Part shown: piece after piece, positions 36,689 to 48,393 of the stretch
Layout: each line of letters starts with the position of its first letter
Position numbering within the stretch: the first letter of the stretch is position 1
Source: Trichosporon coremiiforme
Lineage: Eukaryota; Basidiomycota; Tremellomycetes; Trichosporonales; Trichosporonaceae
DNA length: 64,000 bases
Assembly: GCA_039545355.1 (NCBI GenBank)
Contig: BCJJ01000002.1
Location: forward strand, 1,645,518 to 1,709,517
Reading direction: 5' to 3'
The notes under the pieces: model-generated
What the model was told of the DNA's origin: nothing
The model's database searches: none
The model's input: only the letters and a program-made list of their open reading frames with translations
Program-made: the position numbers and the translations under genes

Positions 36689-38142
36689 GGTGATGGCTGG
36701 GTAGTGGGAGACGACTGCAGTGCAAAAGAAGGAAGGAGAGGCGAGTGGATACCGACGAGGGTGACTCGGTGTCGTATTCACTGGCCGATTGTCATCAAGT
36801 AGTGGAACTCGGAATGTTGATGGACTTGCGGCGTGCACATTCAACGACAGTGACGTACATGGCTCTCTCTCTGCTCTCGCCTCGCTACGAGTCGCTTGGA
36901 CATGGTGCATCAGAGTTTCCCGCCGGGGGGGGGGGGGGGCGATTTAAAACCTGGTGCAACTGATAAGACTGCAATTACATGACCGTTTAAGGAGGCAGGT
37001 CACGTGCCAACTGGGGTCGAAGCGCCGCATCGGTCGAACCGGTGTTACAGTCGCCGGACACGGGTAATCGCTCGGGGAACCCGAAAACCCACCCTTTGAC
37101 CTGCGCTTGGATGAGTTCGGCTGGCGGAGGAAAGCTAGGAGAGCTTAAGCGCGGCAAAGCCAGGCCCCAGATGGCCAGGATGGCCGAGGATGGCTCAGAT
37201 AGGAGGGCACAGAGCCTGTGCGCTTGTGCGAGTCCACGCGTCCATGACCGGTGAGCTGGCTGGCTGATAGGAAATGGCCAGAGCCTGGAAGCTTAAGTGG
37301 CGGGATCGATGTTAGCGTCCAAGGGGGTGCCTGACGGTCATTCCCATCACCTAGCCTAGTGTGCATGACAGTCTTCACTGCGACACGAGCTTGATGTGCA
37401 CGTCCGGCAGCCTAATCGTGCCAGTCAGTCCAGCCTGCCCAACGACAACGACCGCGCGGGCACATTAGGGTGGGAATTATTTCGCCAGGCGCAGACCACG
37501 CAGACCACGCAGCACGCCCAACCTCACCGCACGCCGGCAACACAATCCGTGCATCGCAGCTGTTGCCCTCGCAATCGCTGCGCTAGCTGTCGCGACAACA
37601 GCCGGCTCACAACCACAACTCGTCCATTCCATTCTTACCATCCACCCAGCCATTCTGATACATCTTCTTCACACAGTCCCTTCCCAATCCGTCTTCCGCC
37701 GCCCCCCCTCGACACATTAACGCCTCATCCTTCCTTACCCAACGCTCCGCTCGCCTCCCACGCTCCTTACGCACTGCGCCCCCATCGCTCCCGTCGCTCG
37801 ACCTATCTGCGATCTACACCGCCGAGCTCCAACTTATCATAAGGCTGGCAGTCCCGCAGCGATAGTCTCGCCGGTCATCTTCATTCTTTATCTCTAGGTC
37901 CCAGATAGACAACTCTCGGCGATCGTGACTGAGGACTGGCCGTCATACTATCCAGTGCCATCGAAATAGCAACTGCTCGCCTGCCGATCGCTTCTTCATC
38001 TTCTTCATCGATCCTTGATTCTCACAACACCACAACATCAACAAGTCTTCATGCGCCATTGAACGTGTGGAGGCCGACTCGCAACAGAAACTAGCGACTC
38101 ATTCTCTTGTTGGGGTACTGGCACTCCAATTTTGTCTCCACA
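36689..38142. promoter_or_regulatory. Divergent intergenic region (F-box / DUF1776) with a G15 tract
   Basis: 1.45 kb between divergently transcribed genes. A mononucleotide run of 15 G occupies 36925-36939, followed by GATTTAAAAC. From about 37600 to 37850 the plus strand is C/T-rich with many CCC runs, like leaders of other genes here. A 5' untranslated region with an intron is possible for the DUF1776 gene but not demonstrable. No coding exon was recognised. Confidence 0.45.
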
Positions 38143-39700
38143 ATGCCTGCTCTTGCCGACACCCGTCACTACTCGTATCGCGATCACGAACGTGAGCGTG
38201 AACGTGGGCGAGACCGCGACCGCGATCGCGAGCACTTCCGCCGCAATTCGCCTCCCTTAGCCATCGTGCCGGGATCACCTGGCCGCCGACCCATTCAGTC
38301 TTCGTCTGGCGCTCTGCTCTCACTGAGCCAGGACATAAGCGCGCTAATTTCACTCTCATTTGAAGCCACCTTTTCCCTCGTGAACGACTACGTCCGTGCT
38401 GCTTTAGGCACAGTCGGTGTTGGACAATACGTGCGAGTCGACCCTACGCGTTCGTCGACAGATACCGGCTCGGGACTGGCCGTTGTTGTGGTCGGAGCTG
38501 CTGATCGTAGGTTGTTCATGTTGTTACAGTTCACTGACGTGCAGCCACAGGACAGAGCCTCACATTGCGCCTCGCGAAGAGTGGCTACACTGTCTTCCCC
38601 TTGATGCCCGCGACCTCTTCCGCGCCTGCTTCCTCGCCCCTGTCGACACTGCTTCTCGCCTGGTCGGGCATTCAGAAGCGTATTCAGGCTCGTGATCCTG
38701 GGCATACTGGCGCCGTCGTTCCCGTCATCATTGACAATTCCGGCGACGCATTCCTGTCGTCCCACGTGCAGTACTACACTTCGCCTTCGTCGCCCCCGAA
38801 GCGGTCCACTACGGCTGGGCGATTCACCCATGCCGGAGATACGGTTCGCGCATACTGTCATGAGAACGATTTGGCCCTGGTCGCGATTGTGTGCGCAGCG
38901 CCTTCGACCTCGCGCGTGGCTCCCAAATCACCTAATAGCCCCCAGCCGATGACACCACCCGGCCGAAACGAGGTACCCATCCCCGGAGTCCCCTCAGGGG
39001 CTCTCACTCAGACCGACGAGGAATCCCTGCTTGCGCTGTACAATGCGCACATTCTCGACCCGCTGAATGTCGTCCGCGCTCTCGGAGACATGCTTGTGTC
39101 ACCCCGCGGCACGGGCCGTCCTCGCGGCCGTGTCCTCTTCGTCGAAGCCGCTGGCACTGTCGAGGACGCCGACCTCGGTTCAGCCTTCGGTGCGCCGTGC
39201 GGCGGTGCCCGACGGATGATTGCAGCCGCGAGAGCGGAGGCGGCGAGTCTCATGCGCAAGGAGCTGAGCTATGCGGGGGTCGATGTTTGCGAAATCGTCG
39301 TTGGTGAGTAGAGCATGTGAGACGCGCGAAACTAACAATACCAGGTCCGATGTGTCCCTCGACTGGACTTGCCGTGCGTTCCGCTAGCATGGACAGCGAC
39401 ACGGACAAGCCGTTCGTGCTCGAGGAGAAGCGTGACGCGCACGCTCTGTCTACCCTGGCGGTACCGAAGGACGACGTGCTGGCGGCGCGTCTCCGGCTGC
39501 TTGCGCGTGTGTTTGCTGTCGATGACGCACTTGTGTACTCCTGCGTGCGCCGTGCGATCGAGGACCGCTATCCCCGAGCGCGGCACCATGCGGGCTTGGC
39601 ACCGCTGATTGCGTCGGTCGCCAATGCGACACCGGGCATCAGCGTCGTGCGTTGCATCGGGCGCTGGGTGCTCGGCCGCCTCTTCCCCCGCCAAAAATGA
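38143..39700 (+). CDS. DUF1776-family protein (short-chain dehydrogenase-like fold)
   Basis: Three exons, 38143-38506, 38551-39303 and 39345-39700, give 490 residues. The N-terminus has a striking Arg/Glu/Asp repeat (HERERERGRDRDRDREH). A hydrophobic region around SQDISALISLSFEATFSLVN follows. VVVVGAADRQSLTLRLAKSG then YTVFPLMP resembles a Rossmann-like start, as is known for this fungal family of unknown function. A central low-complexity Pro/Ser stretch separates it from VRALGDMLVSPRGTGRPRGR (which ends in VLFVEAAG) and a helical part ending SYAGVDVCEIVVGPMCPSTG. The C-terminus (DRYPRARHHAGLAPLIASVA) is the well-conserved end of the family. The role is unknown; yeast relatives have been linked to membranes or mitochondria. 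The identification rests on motif order only. Confidence 0.7.
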
Positions 39701-42700
39701 CGGCGCATCAGCGCATCAGCGCACCGGCGTCCCGGCATCCTTCCCCTACCTGTCCGCCATGCCTCGGCATTGCGGCTTCGCCTCAAGAAAAGGCTGTAGA
39801 TTACCTGTTCCTGCGTTGTAAGTCTGGTTCGACGAGCCGGCGTCCCTTCATCTCCATGTTTTTAACGACCATTCTTCTCTCTGTATGGAGAGTGTAGCTT
39901 TCCGGATCCTTGGCCTCGTATAGATGTGCACGTAGCATTGTTTATGTACCCGATACTTGATGCTGAGTTGGTCGTCAGTGCATTCAAATGGAATTTGAAC
40001 TGTATTACAGGACAAGATGAACCTGCCGTGGAGTCGGTCGACAGTGATGACCAGGTCAGAGCGGGAAGGCACGTCCGACGTCCGACGCTTTGTTGTCTCG
40101 CATGATCGCAGCTGGAGCTGGGATATGGACCATGGACTAGTCGGAACTGTCAATTTGGCTGGGCTGGGCATAGCGACAATAGCAGCACGCTGGCGTAAGG
40201 CACGCGTATGCCCTGGCGTCAGGCGCGTCAGGAACGATTGACGCAACGACCGAAAAAACACTTAGTGCAGGGTGGGCAGGGCCGGCATGGCGCTAGGGTC
40301 TCAGTCATCTCCCTCATGCATCATGCATCAGGCGTCTCGCGTGTCTCCCTGGTGGAAGGAAACTCCATTGGCAGACACGCAGACAGTTGTTGGAAGCGCA
40401 CACCATCCACACAGCCTTGCGTGGTGTGTGCGGAGGGGCACTTGACGTATGGTGGGGACACAACGAAGGGCACTGCCACTGCTGCCAAGTCCATGCTGAT
40501 GCCACATTTTTGCAGGCGCCACGTCGGATCGGGCGTAGCACAGCCTTGCGCAAACGAGATACGAGATCTTGCTGATCTTCCCTGCCTGTAACAATAAGTG
40601 TATGCCGAGCTGCGCAATCCCGGTATTAATGCCGACGGGCGGTGCCGACGCGCTCGGGGGCGCCGAATAGATTCGTCGAATCCATGAGAGGCGGTAGGGG
40701 GTAGGGGGCGGTAGGGTGTGGGATGTCTCGCACGCAAGCCGGCGCCGCTGGGCGCTGAATGCTGACGCAGACACTCCTGATACAGACATCGGCAGTCTCG
40801 GAGAGCTATGGATAGCACAGTCAACAGCTTCCAGGCGCTCCGTGTCCGTATCGGGCGACGGGCGGCGCCCAGGATGACGGCAGGCAGGGCGTGGCTGATG
40901 ACAAGACTGATGATGTCTGCTCGGTGAGTCGTGACATTTGATCGAGCGTTGCCAGCGAGCACGGGGCACGGGACTGGTCAGGATCTCGTATCTCATTCTG
41001 CCGCAGATCGCACTCGCAGCATTCCGCTGAACTTGACTGCGCCGTGCATCCCAAGCTTCCGGTCTCCGGGCCAGGACAGCGAAAACTTAACTGCGTTTAC
41101 CATTCGGTCTTACTCGATCCTTGATAGATCCTCGATCGAGGATCGTATGCCAACTGTAGGATTGCTTGTCACGCTGGGCGCAGCTGGCTGAGGAGCAGCC
41201 TCCGAATGGACCGAGGCACAGGCTTTGCTTGCATTTGCGTGATTGCGTGCGCACCGGACTCGGGTGGTCGCTCCCTCATCCTCATTGTCTGTTCGATCCC
41301 ATGCACAGCCCGACCAATGAGCAGGTCCGAGGGATAAGGCTAGCGATTAGAACGTTCTGTAGGATGGGCAGTGATAGGGCAGACGAGGGCGGACGGGATA
41401 CGGCTCGTCGGCTCGCGACCCCGCTGGACTTAGGCTTGGCGCGCGGCAGTAGTGCGATACCGTAGATTTCCTTGCTCAAGTGAGACCATGTTCTGCCCCT
41501 CAATCTACAGCCGTCGACGCTGAAGTTGCCGCAATTTGCGACAAGATGCGCCTAGAACAGTGTCGCGCAAGACGCAGTTTAGGCCGTTAGTCGTTGGCAA
41601 CGTATGCAGACGAGTTGTGTAGAGCGCAGAGCCCGGCGCACCAAGCGCACGCGCACGCGCGCCCTCCAGAACGCGTTTGGTCCTGCACCCTGTTTCTGCG
41701 GGCACGATTGGTCTGCGCTGTAGGACTGCTTCGCGAAACTGAATCGATACGTGAGTGGCGGCAATAATGCAGCCATAGGATCATAGGGCCAGGATCCGTA
41801 GCACAGGGGCGCTCAAAGCTCAAGGGACCCGGGCAAGGGGCCAAGCCCGGCAGTGGGCCAGTGCGCACCGTGAGTCAAGGCTCGAGGCTCGAGGGCGCCC
41901 GCGCGCTGTATCTGTACGCTGCGCGCACTGCAGTTGTACCACTGCATGGGGTTGGTCCACAGCCACGAACGGGCCGTATCTTGTACTCCCGCAGCATCCA
42001 ACCTGCAACGGCACAGCGACAGGCGCCAGACTGGCCCCCATCCCCAAGAGGCCACCCAACCTACACCCGATCTGAGACCACCACACGTACCACTACCATT
42101 ACGCTCAAGCCCTCTGCTCCCCACTGAGTCGCCAGTTTAGCCTGGCGCGGCTGCACGCGTTCGCACCACAGACCCCGCTGCAAGTCCACTGGCCACTGGC
42201 CACTGGCTGCACCATACCTGGCACCTTCCAAGCCAGGACAGGGAATGGGCGCCTCCTGGCTCCTCGATCCTCCTGGCTTGTCCCTTGCGTTATGTTATTC
42301 TGCTTGCACGCACGGCCGCCCCCTGCACGCGCTGCACGCTGCTCGCGTCCTTGTCCTCGCCGGCGATGCCTTAGTCTCAGATCAGTCATACTCAGCCATC
42401 CCCCGCGATCCCTCGCTGCAGAGCCCTTCAGAGCGCCGCGTCCCTCGCTGCCCTTCACTTGCACCTTGGCCGGCAAGTCAACGTGAGCCATGAACGCCAG
42501 GCCCACGCCATGCACGCCAGCGCCAGAGCCTCCTACCCGCGCTCCAGAGCGCAGAGCCCGCAGAGCTAACAAGAGCACACATCACCGCCAGTGTCTTCCT
42601 TTTCTTCCCCCATCGCTGATTCTCACTTCTTCTAACCTCACTCCCCTCCAGCTCCTACCGCTACTCTCTACCCCCCTTTCCCCGTAATAAGCCTCTCCTT

Positions 42701-42743
42701 CCTCGTTCCATTCCCCTCACCTCCCTCCATTCCTTAACCAACA
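39701..42743. other. Gene-poor region
   Basis: About 3 kb without a supported gene. Short open frames on both strands show no domain and no splice-linked extension. Visible details: an 18-bp perfect palindrome at 41127-41144 (GATCCTCGATCGAGGATC); short tandem CCACTGG units near 42187-42207; and a C/T-rich tract from about 42580 to 42743 that should be the leader of the GPI protein gene. Confidence 0.45.
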
Positions 42744-43947
42744 ATGTTTGCCCAGGCTCTTACTCTCGCTGCCCTCGCTGGTGCCGTCGCCGCCCAGTCG
42801 TCGCTCAAGATCAACACCCCTGTACGTTGCGCCCACCACAGCCGTTGCCCCGCCGCCGTCAACCCCAGACAGCTAGCCCACCGACAAGACTCACCGAGCA
42901 ATTACACAACCGAGTTCTTGCCTTGGACTGGTGAATGAAGGGTTCGACGGTGGTCAGAGGACACTGGAAGGTTTCTCGTGGAACTAATGCTGACTGATAC
43001 AGACCGCTCTTACCCTTTGTGGTACGTCAATGCCCTCAAGAACTACGCCGTGAGACGCTGTGCTGACCCGTCGCAGAGCCTTCGCTCATCACCTGGGAGG
43101 GCGGTGAGGCTCCTTACATCGTGTAAGTTTCCTGCAACACACCCGAGTCGCAAAGGGACTGGTGCCGATCACTTCCGGCACGTCGACTTGGCGTCCCGCT
43201 CTCTATTCCCCACACAGTACACACACGCAAGCAGCTGCTGACAACACACAGCTCGGTCATCCCCGGTGGCCAGCAGGGCGCTGCTGCCCTCAAGTACCTC
43301 TCGCAGGGCACCAACGACCACCAGATGACCTGGAACATCGACCTTGAGGCCGGTACGTACAATTTCCCGCCCGCTCAGAACTTGAGGCTGACTCATCGCA
43401 GGCACCCAGGTCACCCTCAAGGTCCTTGACAAGACTGGTCTCGCTGCCTTCTCCGCCCCCGTTTCCGTGAGTATACAGGCATTGGAGACTTGCTGGTGTC
43501 GCACCCGGAGTTTGCTAACATGATCAGATCCAGGGCACCGACCGCTCGTGCCTTTCGGGCGGCAGCGCCTCGGCCTCCGCTTCTGCTTCCGACGCCCCTG
43601 CTTCCGAGTCGGGCTCTGCCTCTGAGGCTCCCGCCTCTGAGACTCCCTCCGAGTCCGCCGCCCCCTCGCCTTCGTCCGCCGAGGCTTCCCCTTCGGCCTC
43701 TGCCCCGGGCTCTGCCTCCCCCTCGCCCTCGGCCGCCCCTTCGCCTTCGTCGGCTGTCTCCCCCTCGGCTGCTGTCTCGTCGGTCTCTGTCTCCCCCTCG
43801 GCCGTGTCGACCTCGTCGCGTGCCCCCACCTCGACCACCTCGAAGGCTGCCGCTTCGTCCTCCGCCCCCGCTAACAGCGGTGCGAAGGCCAACGTTGCCT
43901 CGTTCGGCGTCCTCGCCGCCGCCGGTGCCCTCGCCGCCCTCTTCTAA
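42744..43947 (+). CDS. GPI-anchored Ser/Ala-rich cell-surface protein, Kre9/Knh1-type N-terminal domain
   Basis: Six exons, 42744-42821, 43003-43021, 43077-43122, 43252-43352, 43402-43466 and 43528-43947, give 242 residues. Residues 1-17 are a signal peptide (MFAQALTLAALAGAVAA). Residues about 18-110 match the fungal Ser/Thr-rich GPI-anchored membrane family (SSLKINTPTALTLCEPSLIT, WEGGEAPYIVSVIPGGQQ, HQMTWNIDLEAGTQVTLKVL). Residues about 115-215 are a low-complexity Ser/Ala/Pro stretch suited to O-mannosylation. The end (ANSGAKANVASFGVLAAAGA then LAALF) has a small-residue omega site and a hydrophobic tail for GPI transfer. It probably acts at the cell wall or plasma membrane and could influence beta-glucan assembly. 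The repetitive exon yields long open frames in other phases, which are not genes. The second exon (19 nt) was placed by phase and motif. Confidence 0.85.
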
Positions 43948-44276
43948 GCGCAGAGACATTGACTAATCTCTCATCGTACTCTGTTCCCCTCCACACATCC
44001 CTACACATTAACCCCATCAACACCCCCTACACTCCCTCACTTCTGGTTCTCATGAGTACATGATCTATAGACCATACTTCAAACTCGCCTCCCGCCCCGT
44101 GTGGCGTCGTTAGCTTACAGTGATTCAGTGACAGCAATGTCATGAGGTTACTTTTACCCCGGCCCTACCGCGAGCGTGTTGTTAATAATCACTTTGATAC
44201 GTCACTTGAACAATCATTGGATCGGATTCGTCGCACATATTTCGTTGCATATAATACATGTTCGCTCGAACCCGCC
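43948..44276. other. Intergenic region, no gene seen
   Basis: About 330 bp between two genes on the plus strand; C-rich 3' flank first, AT-richer just before the next start. It should contain the terminator of the GPI protein gene and the promoter of the Rap1-like gene. Confidence 0.4.
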
Positions 44277-46681
44277 ATGGTACTGCAGCTCACTGACGAC
44301 ACCGGAAATGACTTGACAATCTTATCGGTCCAGCGGTGGCGAAGGCACGTCCGAATGAATGCGGACTGTCACCGGTGGAGGGATGGTGGAGGGAGTAAAC
44401 AAATCGGACGTGAACCGGTCTCCAGCCTAACCCATGTTGTAACTGCCAACTTCCCCTCCACCGACGTCCCACAGCCCTACAGCTACGGTCATCCAGACGC
44501 CAAGACTATGGGCGGTATCCTTTCAGAGGATAACCTCTGCTTCGCAGAGGAGCAGTTCTCGAGCGAAGAGCTTGAGCTGCTAAAGGATCTGGCCGAGGTG
44601 GGTTAACTGGCTGTGAGTGGTCGCTGACAGATAGAGCCTAGGGGCGACTGTGGTGACCACCCCCGACTCCAAGACCACTCTCATCACCCAGCCGTACTCC
44701 TCGTCCTACTCTGTCCCCGATGTGCCATCTGCATCGTACCATTGGCTCAGCGCATGCGCCGCAGAGAAGAATCGGATCAATCCTAACGAGCTCGGCCTTC
44801 CGTTCTTCGTCAGCCAGCCGAGCGAGGGCAATTCTAACTCGCGTCCGCTGCGTTTCTGGGTTTCGATCAACGTCAAGCGGGACCGCGCCGAGCCTGCCGA
44901 AGTCGCGCAGGCAAGGATCCAGGCAAAGCTGCGGCGGCACGGCGGGCTGATTGTGTCCAAGCGCTCGCAAGCGGACATCCTGGTCGTGAACCGAGAGACG
45001 GAGTTCTATAGGACTGTCAAAAAGGAGATCGTCGACAAGGGGCGACACTGGCAGACCACAGCCGAAAAGGAGTGGGTCGACGCGTGCATCGCAGCCCGTG
45101 AGCTGTTGAGCGCGACTGACGTCGACCTCGGCCTGAAGGCGCAGCGCTCGCCGAGCGTCGAGAGTGTTACTTCGGAGGACGACGTCAGGATTAGCAAGGG
45201 CCCCGGACGCCCAGCGGGAAAGTGAGCTTTACGCTTTGAATCTGCCGAGCTGACTCCAGACCACGGAACGAGTACACGCCCCATGATGATGACTTCCTCT
45301 GCCGCTTCCTGGCGGCTTACTACCCGCACGGCTCGCATGGATCTCGCAAAACATACCAAGACCTCGTGAGTCCAATACTGGCAATGCGATGACTGACCAG
45401 AAGGTATCAAGACAGGACGCGGAACTCTTCACGACAGCCGCACACCACCCGGCACAGTCATGGCACGAGCGGTTCAAGAAGAACAAGGCACTCATGGCCC
45501 GCCGAATAGCCCGATTTCAGGCAGACGGTATTGGGCTCGATCTGAAGACGGACACTGAGCGCGAACGCGATAAAGAAACGAAACGGAGGCTCGCAGAGCA
45601 GAAGATGCAGGCACAGACGCAGACCGGTAGTTCGAGTCACGCGAGCCCCAAGACTGCGCGCAGGGCATTCGACGAATTGGATGACGACGAAGAAGAGGAC
45701 GTGCCCCCGACGAAACGATCCAAGGTGTCAGCTCAGCCGCCGGCTCAGCCCTCTCTCGGACGTGGCCGAGCAGCCATCCTCGCTGCACGGCGATTCCATG
45801 GACCGGCCCCGCCTTCTCAGCAAACTCGCGAATCTGCGACACCAAAGCCACCACACACATCACCACCGTCATCGAACCAACCACCACCGGAGGCGGGAAC
45901 CGATGCTGCCACACAAGCCGATGCGCATTTTACCTCAGCACCAGAGCAGGAACCGACAGCGCTAGTAACCGGTCAACCCGATATGGATGAGTCAACGCAG
46001 AGCTCTGCATTATCGCGTGCAAACGTGTCAGCAGACATCGGGTTTGCGCCGGCAGATGAGGACGATGGTGCGGAGGACGCTGAGCAACCGGTTGCGTCAC
46101 CAGCGGTGACAAGGATTGGGGCGGTCGAAATGGAAGCGACCGTTCAGGAAGGGCCTAGCACCGGACGAGATCCAGCACACGGCGAAGACAATGCCGGCGA
46201 GCAAGCCGCGCAGCGTGTGTCTCCCTCTGTGTCTCAGCCTCCCTCCGCGCAGCATACCCTGCGCACGGCCCCGGCGTCTCGCCCGCGTCCCCCTGCTGCC
46301 GTTGTTTTCTCTCCCTTTCCGGTTCCATCTCGCCAACCCGAGCCGTCGCAATCCCGGCCGTTGAGCACACCAGCTCCCCCTCCGTCACGTGGTGCAAACA
46401 TCGCACCCCGAACTTCCACACCGGGTACCAGTCGTGACGGTAGCAGCCAGGCTAGTCCGGCCCTCACACCCACGCAGCGCGTTGCGCGCGGCGCAGCTCT
46501 CGTCACTACCGCTCGCGAGATTTTCAAGCGCAACATCATGGCCTACAGCGAGAAGTACGGGTGCACGCCGACTGAACTGTACACTATTGTGAATGGGCTC
46601 GGGGGCAAAGGGGTGGGGAAGGGCGGCCAGATGCACTGGGACGATGTGGAGCGGGGGCTGCTCGACAAGTTCGGTTACTAG
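44277..46681 (+). CDS. RAP1: Rap1-like telomere protein (BRCT + Myb + RCT-like end)
   Basis: Four exons, 44277-44597, 44635-45221, 45260-45365 and 45404-46681, give 763 residues with consistent phases. The N-terminal part looks BRCT-like: THVVTANFP, LGATVVTTPDSKTTLITQPY, SYHWLSACAAEKNRINPNEL. The Myb-type domain spans the third intron: PRNEYTPHDDDFLCRFLAAY, GSRKTYQDLVSRQDAELFTT, HHPAQSWHERFKKNKA, which fits Rap1 Myb domains well. A long disordered Pro/Ser/Thr linker with a basic patch (PPTKRSKV) follows. The end (AREIFKRNIMAYSEKYGCTP, TELYTIVNGLGGKGVG, then WDDVERGLLDKFGY) resembles the Rap1 C-terminal domain. Rap1 binds shelterin partners or telomeric DNA. The first exon is the least certain part and could hide another intron; the BRCT assignment is weaker than the Myb one. 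Confidence 0.7.
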
Positions 46682-47063
46682 AGCACGGCGGAGTACATGT
46701 ACTATAGACGAGTAGGGCATGGTGTTGGTATGCATCGGACATGTAGACTATGAGATGACGAGCGACGCTGGTCTAGCGAACGGTGTGTGCTCTTTCGGCA
46801 AGCGGGCAAGACCATTCCAACATTCCAACAATAGATGCAGGCTCAAGTCGCGTGAACCAGAGGGCTGAGCCCACGCGTACGCCAGTGGGCTCACATCTGG
46901 TGTGTTTCACTACCTCGCGAGCCTTCATTGTTCAGCCAAGAGGCGTGTTTCAGATTTCTCGTCTAGCTGCAATCGGCTGAATGCGCGAGGTATCTGCCAA
47001 TCGTACTTGCGTTCCGTGCAGAGCCTTTTGTCAACGGCGAGCATACCTAGGCCACATCCTCCG
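46682..47063. other. Intergenic region, no gene seen
   Basis: About 380 bp after the Rap1-like gene. The tandem CATTCCAACATTCCAACA at 46813-46830 is the only repeat noted. No coding exon was recognised. Confidence 0.4.
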
Positions 47064-47575
47064 ATGATGCTCTTCGGCCAGAACAATGACAACTCTTGGT
47101 GGATCTGGGGTATATGAGCAGCACCTCGCGATCCTGGTCTCTTCTTCACCAGTGACCTAGCGATCGTCAGCCCCGTCTCCTAAGTTTCACAGAGAGTTTA
47201 CCGTCAAAGCGTCTGCCGTCTTGATCAGCGACACCTCACTCTCCCCCGCAACCCCTACTCGGACAGAAAACATGTGCCAGCGCCTCCCCACCGGCACCCC
47301 GGCTAGCAGTAGGCGATCCTCTCCCGTGAACACATCCTCTGACTCTCAAAACGAGCCAGCCTGCACCGCCGCATGGACGCAAGTCGCGCCGAGACCTGGA
47401 TTCCAGATCTGTCAGGGCGGGAACGGGGGCAACAACATGGGCGGTAAGTCCCTCAAAGGCGTATGTGAGCTGACACGACGCAGACATCTGCATCGGTGTC
47501 CCCGTCACCAAGGATCAATCTCCATATGACCGCGCGCCGCGATGTGCGTTCTGCGGCGAGCTGATCTGGTGGTAA
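47064..47575 (+). CDS. Possible small Trp-rich protein (hypothetical)
   Basis: Tentative three-exon model: 47064-47109, 47195-47443 and 47484-47575, about 128 residues, all junctions GT-AG and in phase. The first exon encodes MMLFGQNNDNSWWIWG. The middle is Ser/Thr/Pro-rich. The last exon encodes DICIGVPVTKDQSP, then a CxxC pair and RCAFCGELIWW. Trp clusters at both ends and the conserved-looking CAFCG motif are unusual for random sequence. The first acceptor would be the second of two neighbouring AGs. No family is recognised and expression evidence is lacking, so this is only a candidate. Confidence 0.3.
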
Positions 47576-47903
47576 CCTCGATATGAAACCAATTCGAAGC
47601 GCGAGAAGGGTCGGGTAGCGAGCAGAGTGAGAAGAGTCACGATGGACCGAATGGGGATTTGTACGATTTGCTGTGTGTCTGTAATCTGCCGTGAGAGTAA
47701 TGCACCGTTCTTTGCAGAGACTAAGCTCGGTGGGTCGAAAGCTCATCGTCAGTCCCGTCAGCACTTCGTGAGACCACTCTTCAGATGAAAACAGTTCCGT
47801 AAACATATGAAGCCGAATAACCATGCCCAAGCGCCGAATCGCTGCCGCTTGCCTCAAGCGGCTAGACCTACTGATACAATGCATGTCTCACAATCGTACA
47901 CGT
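47576..47903. other. Convergent intergenic region, no gene seen
   Basis: About 330 bp between the possible small gene and the end of the SF3b p14 gene. No further element was recognised. Confidence 0.4.
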
Positions 47904-48393
47904 CTAATCCGTCATGCCGAGTCTCCTCTTCTCCATCTCGAGTTCCTGCTCTCTCGCGCGAATCTCCGCCTTGGCGAGCTGACTCGCTTGCTGCTTGACT
48001 GGCTGGTGATAGAGGACTGCGTGCGTCAGCTTGACTATCTAGAGGTGTGAGCTGTCAGACGAACGTACCAACGATATACCGCTCCATCAGGTGGAAGCCG
48101 TTAAGCGCATTGATGGCCTCCTTCGCATCGTCAGGCGACTCGAACACAATGTACGCAGTTCCCTTCGTCTTGAGCTCGGTGCTCGTTCCCAGTCGCACCT
48201 GCCGGATGGGCCCATACTTGCCAAAGAGATCGTACAAGTCAGAGCCAGAGATGTTGAAATTCCTGACGTCAGCTGGTAGGAGAGTCTTAATAAGCTCACA
48301 AGTTCTTCACACTGGAATGTCAGCTATACATGGCGAAGAAAGAGCTTACAAGAGTATGCGCGCCGTCAGCGGGTCCTTGGGAGCCTGCGACAT
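47904..48393 (-). CDS. Splicing factor 3b subunit p14 (SF3B6-like RRM protein)
   Basis: p14 is the U2 snRNP protein that sits next to the branch-point adenosine within SF3b. Exons in transcription order: 48393-48350, 48311-48300, 48262-48069, 48016-47904, giving 120 residues. It is one RRM: RNP2 is ILFVKNL, followed by NISGSDLYDLFGKYGPIRQV, RNP1 region KGTAYIVFES, then DAKEAINALNGFHLMERYIV and VLYHQP. The C-terminal helix is rich in Lys, Glu and Arg, as in human p14. The second exon is only 12 nt and lies inside RNP2. The product has a normal length for the family. S. cerevisiae lacks this subunit, while most other fungi keep it. The gene diverges from zuotin, sharing a 434-bp promoter region. 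Confidence 0.93.

Noticed and set aside
42187..42207. CCACTGG tandem units as a possible CRISPR-like or satellite array
   Set aside because: Only three short units, no spacers, no further copies nearby; simple local duplication.
43417..43966. Arg/Gly-rich and Pro-rich long frames in the GPI protein's last exon
   Set aside because: They are other-frame readings of the repetitive Ser/Ala/Pro coding sequence.
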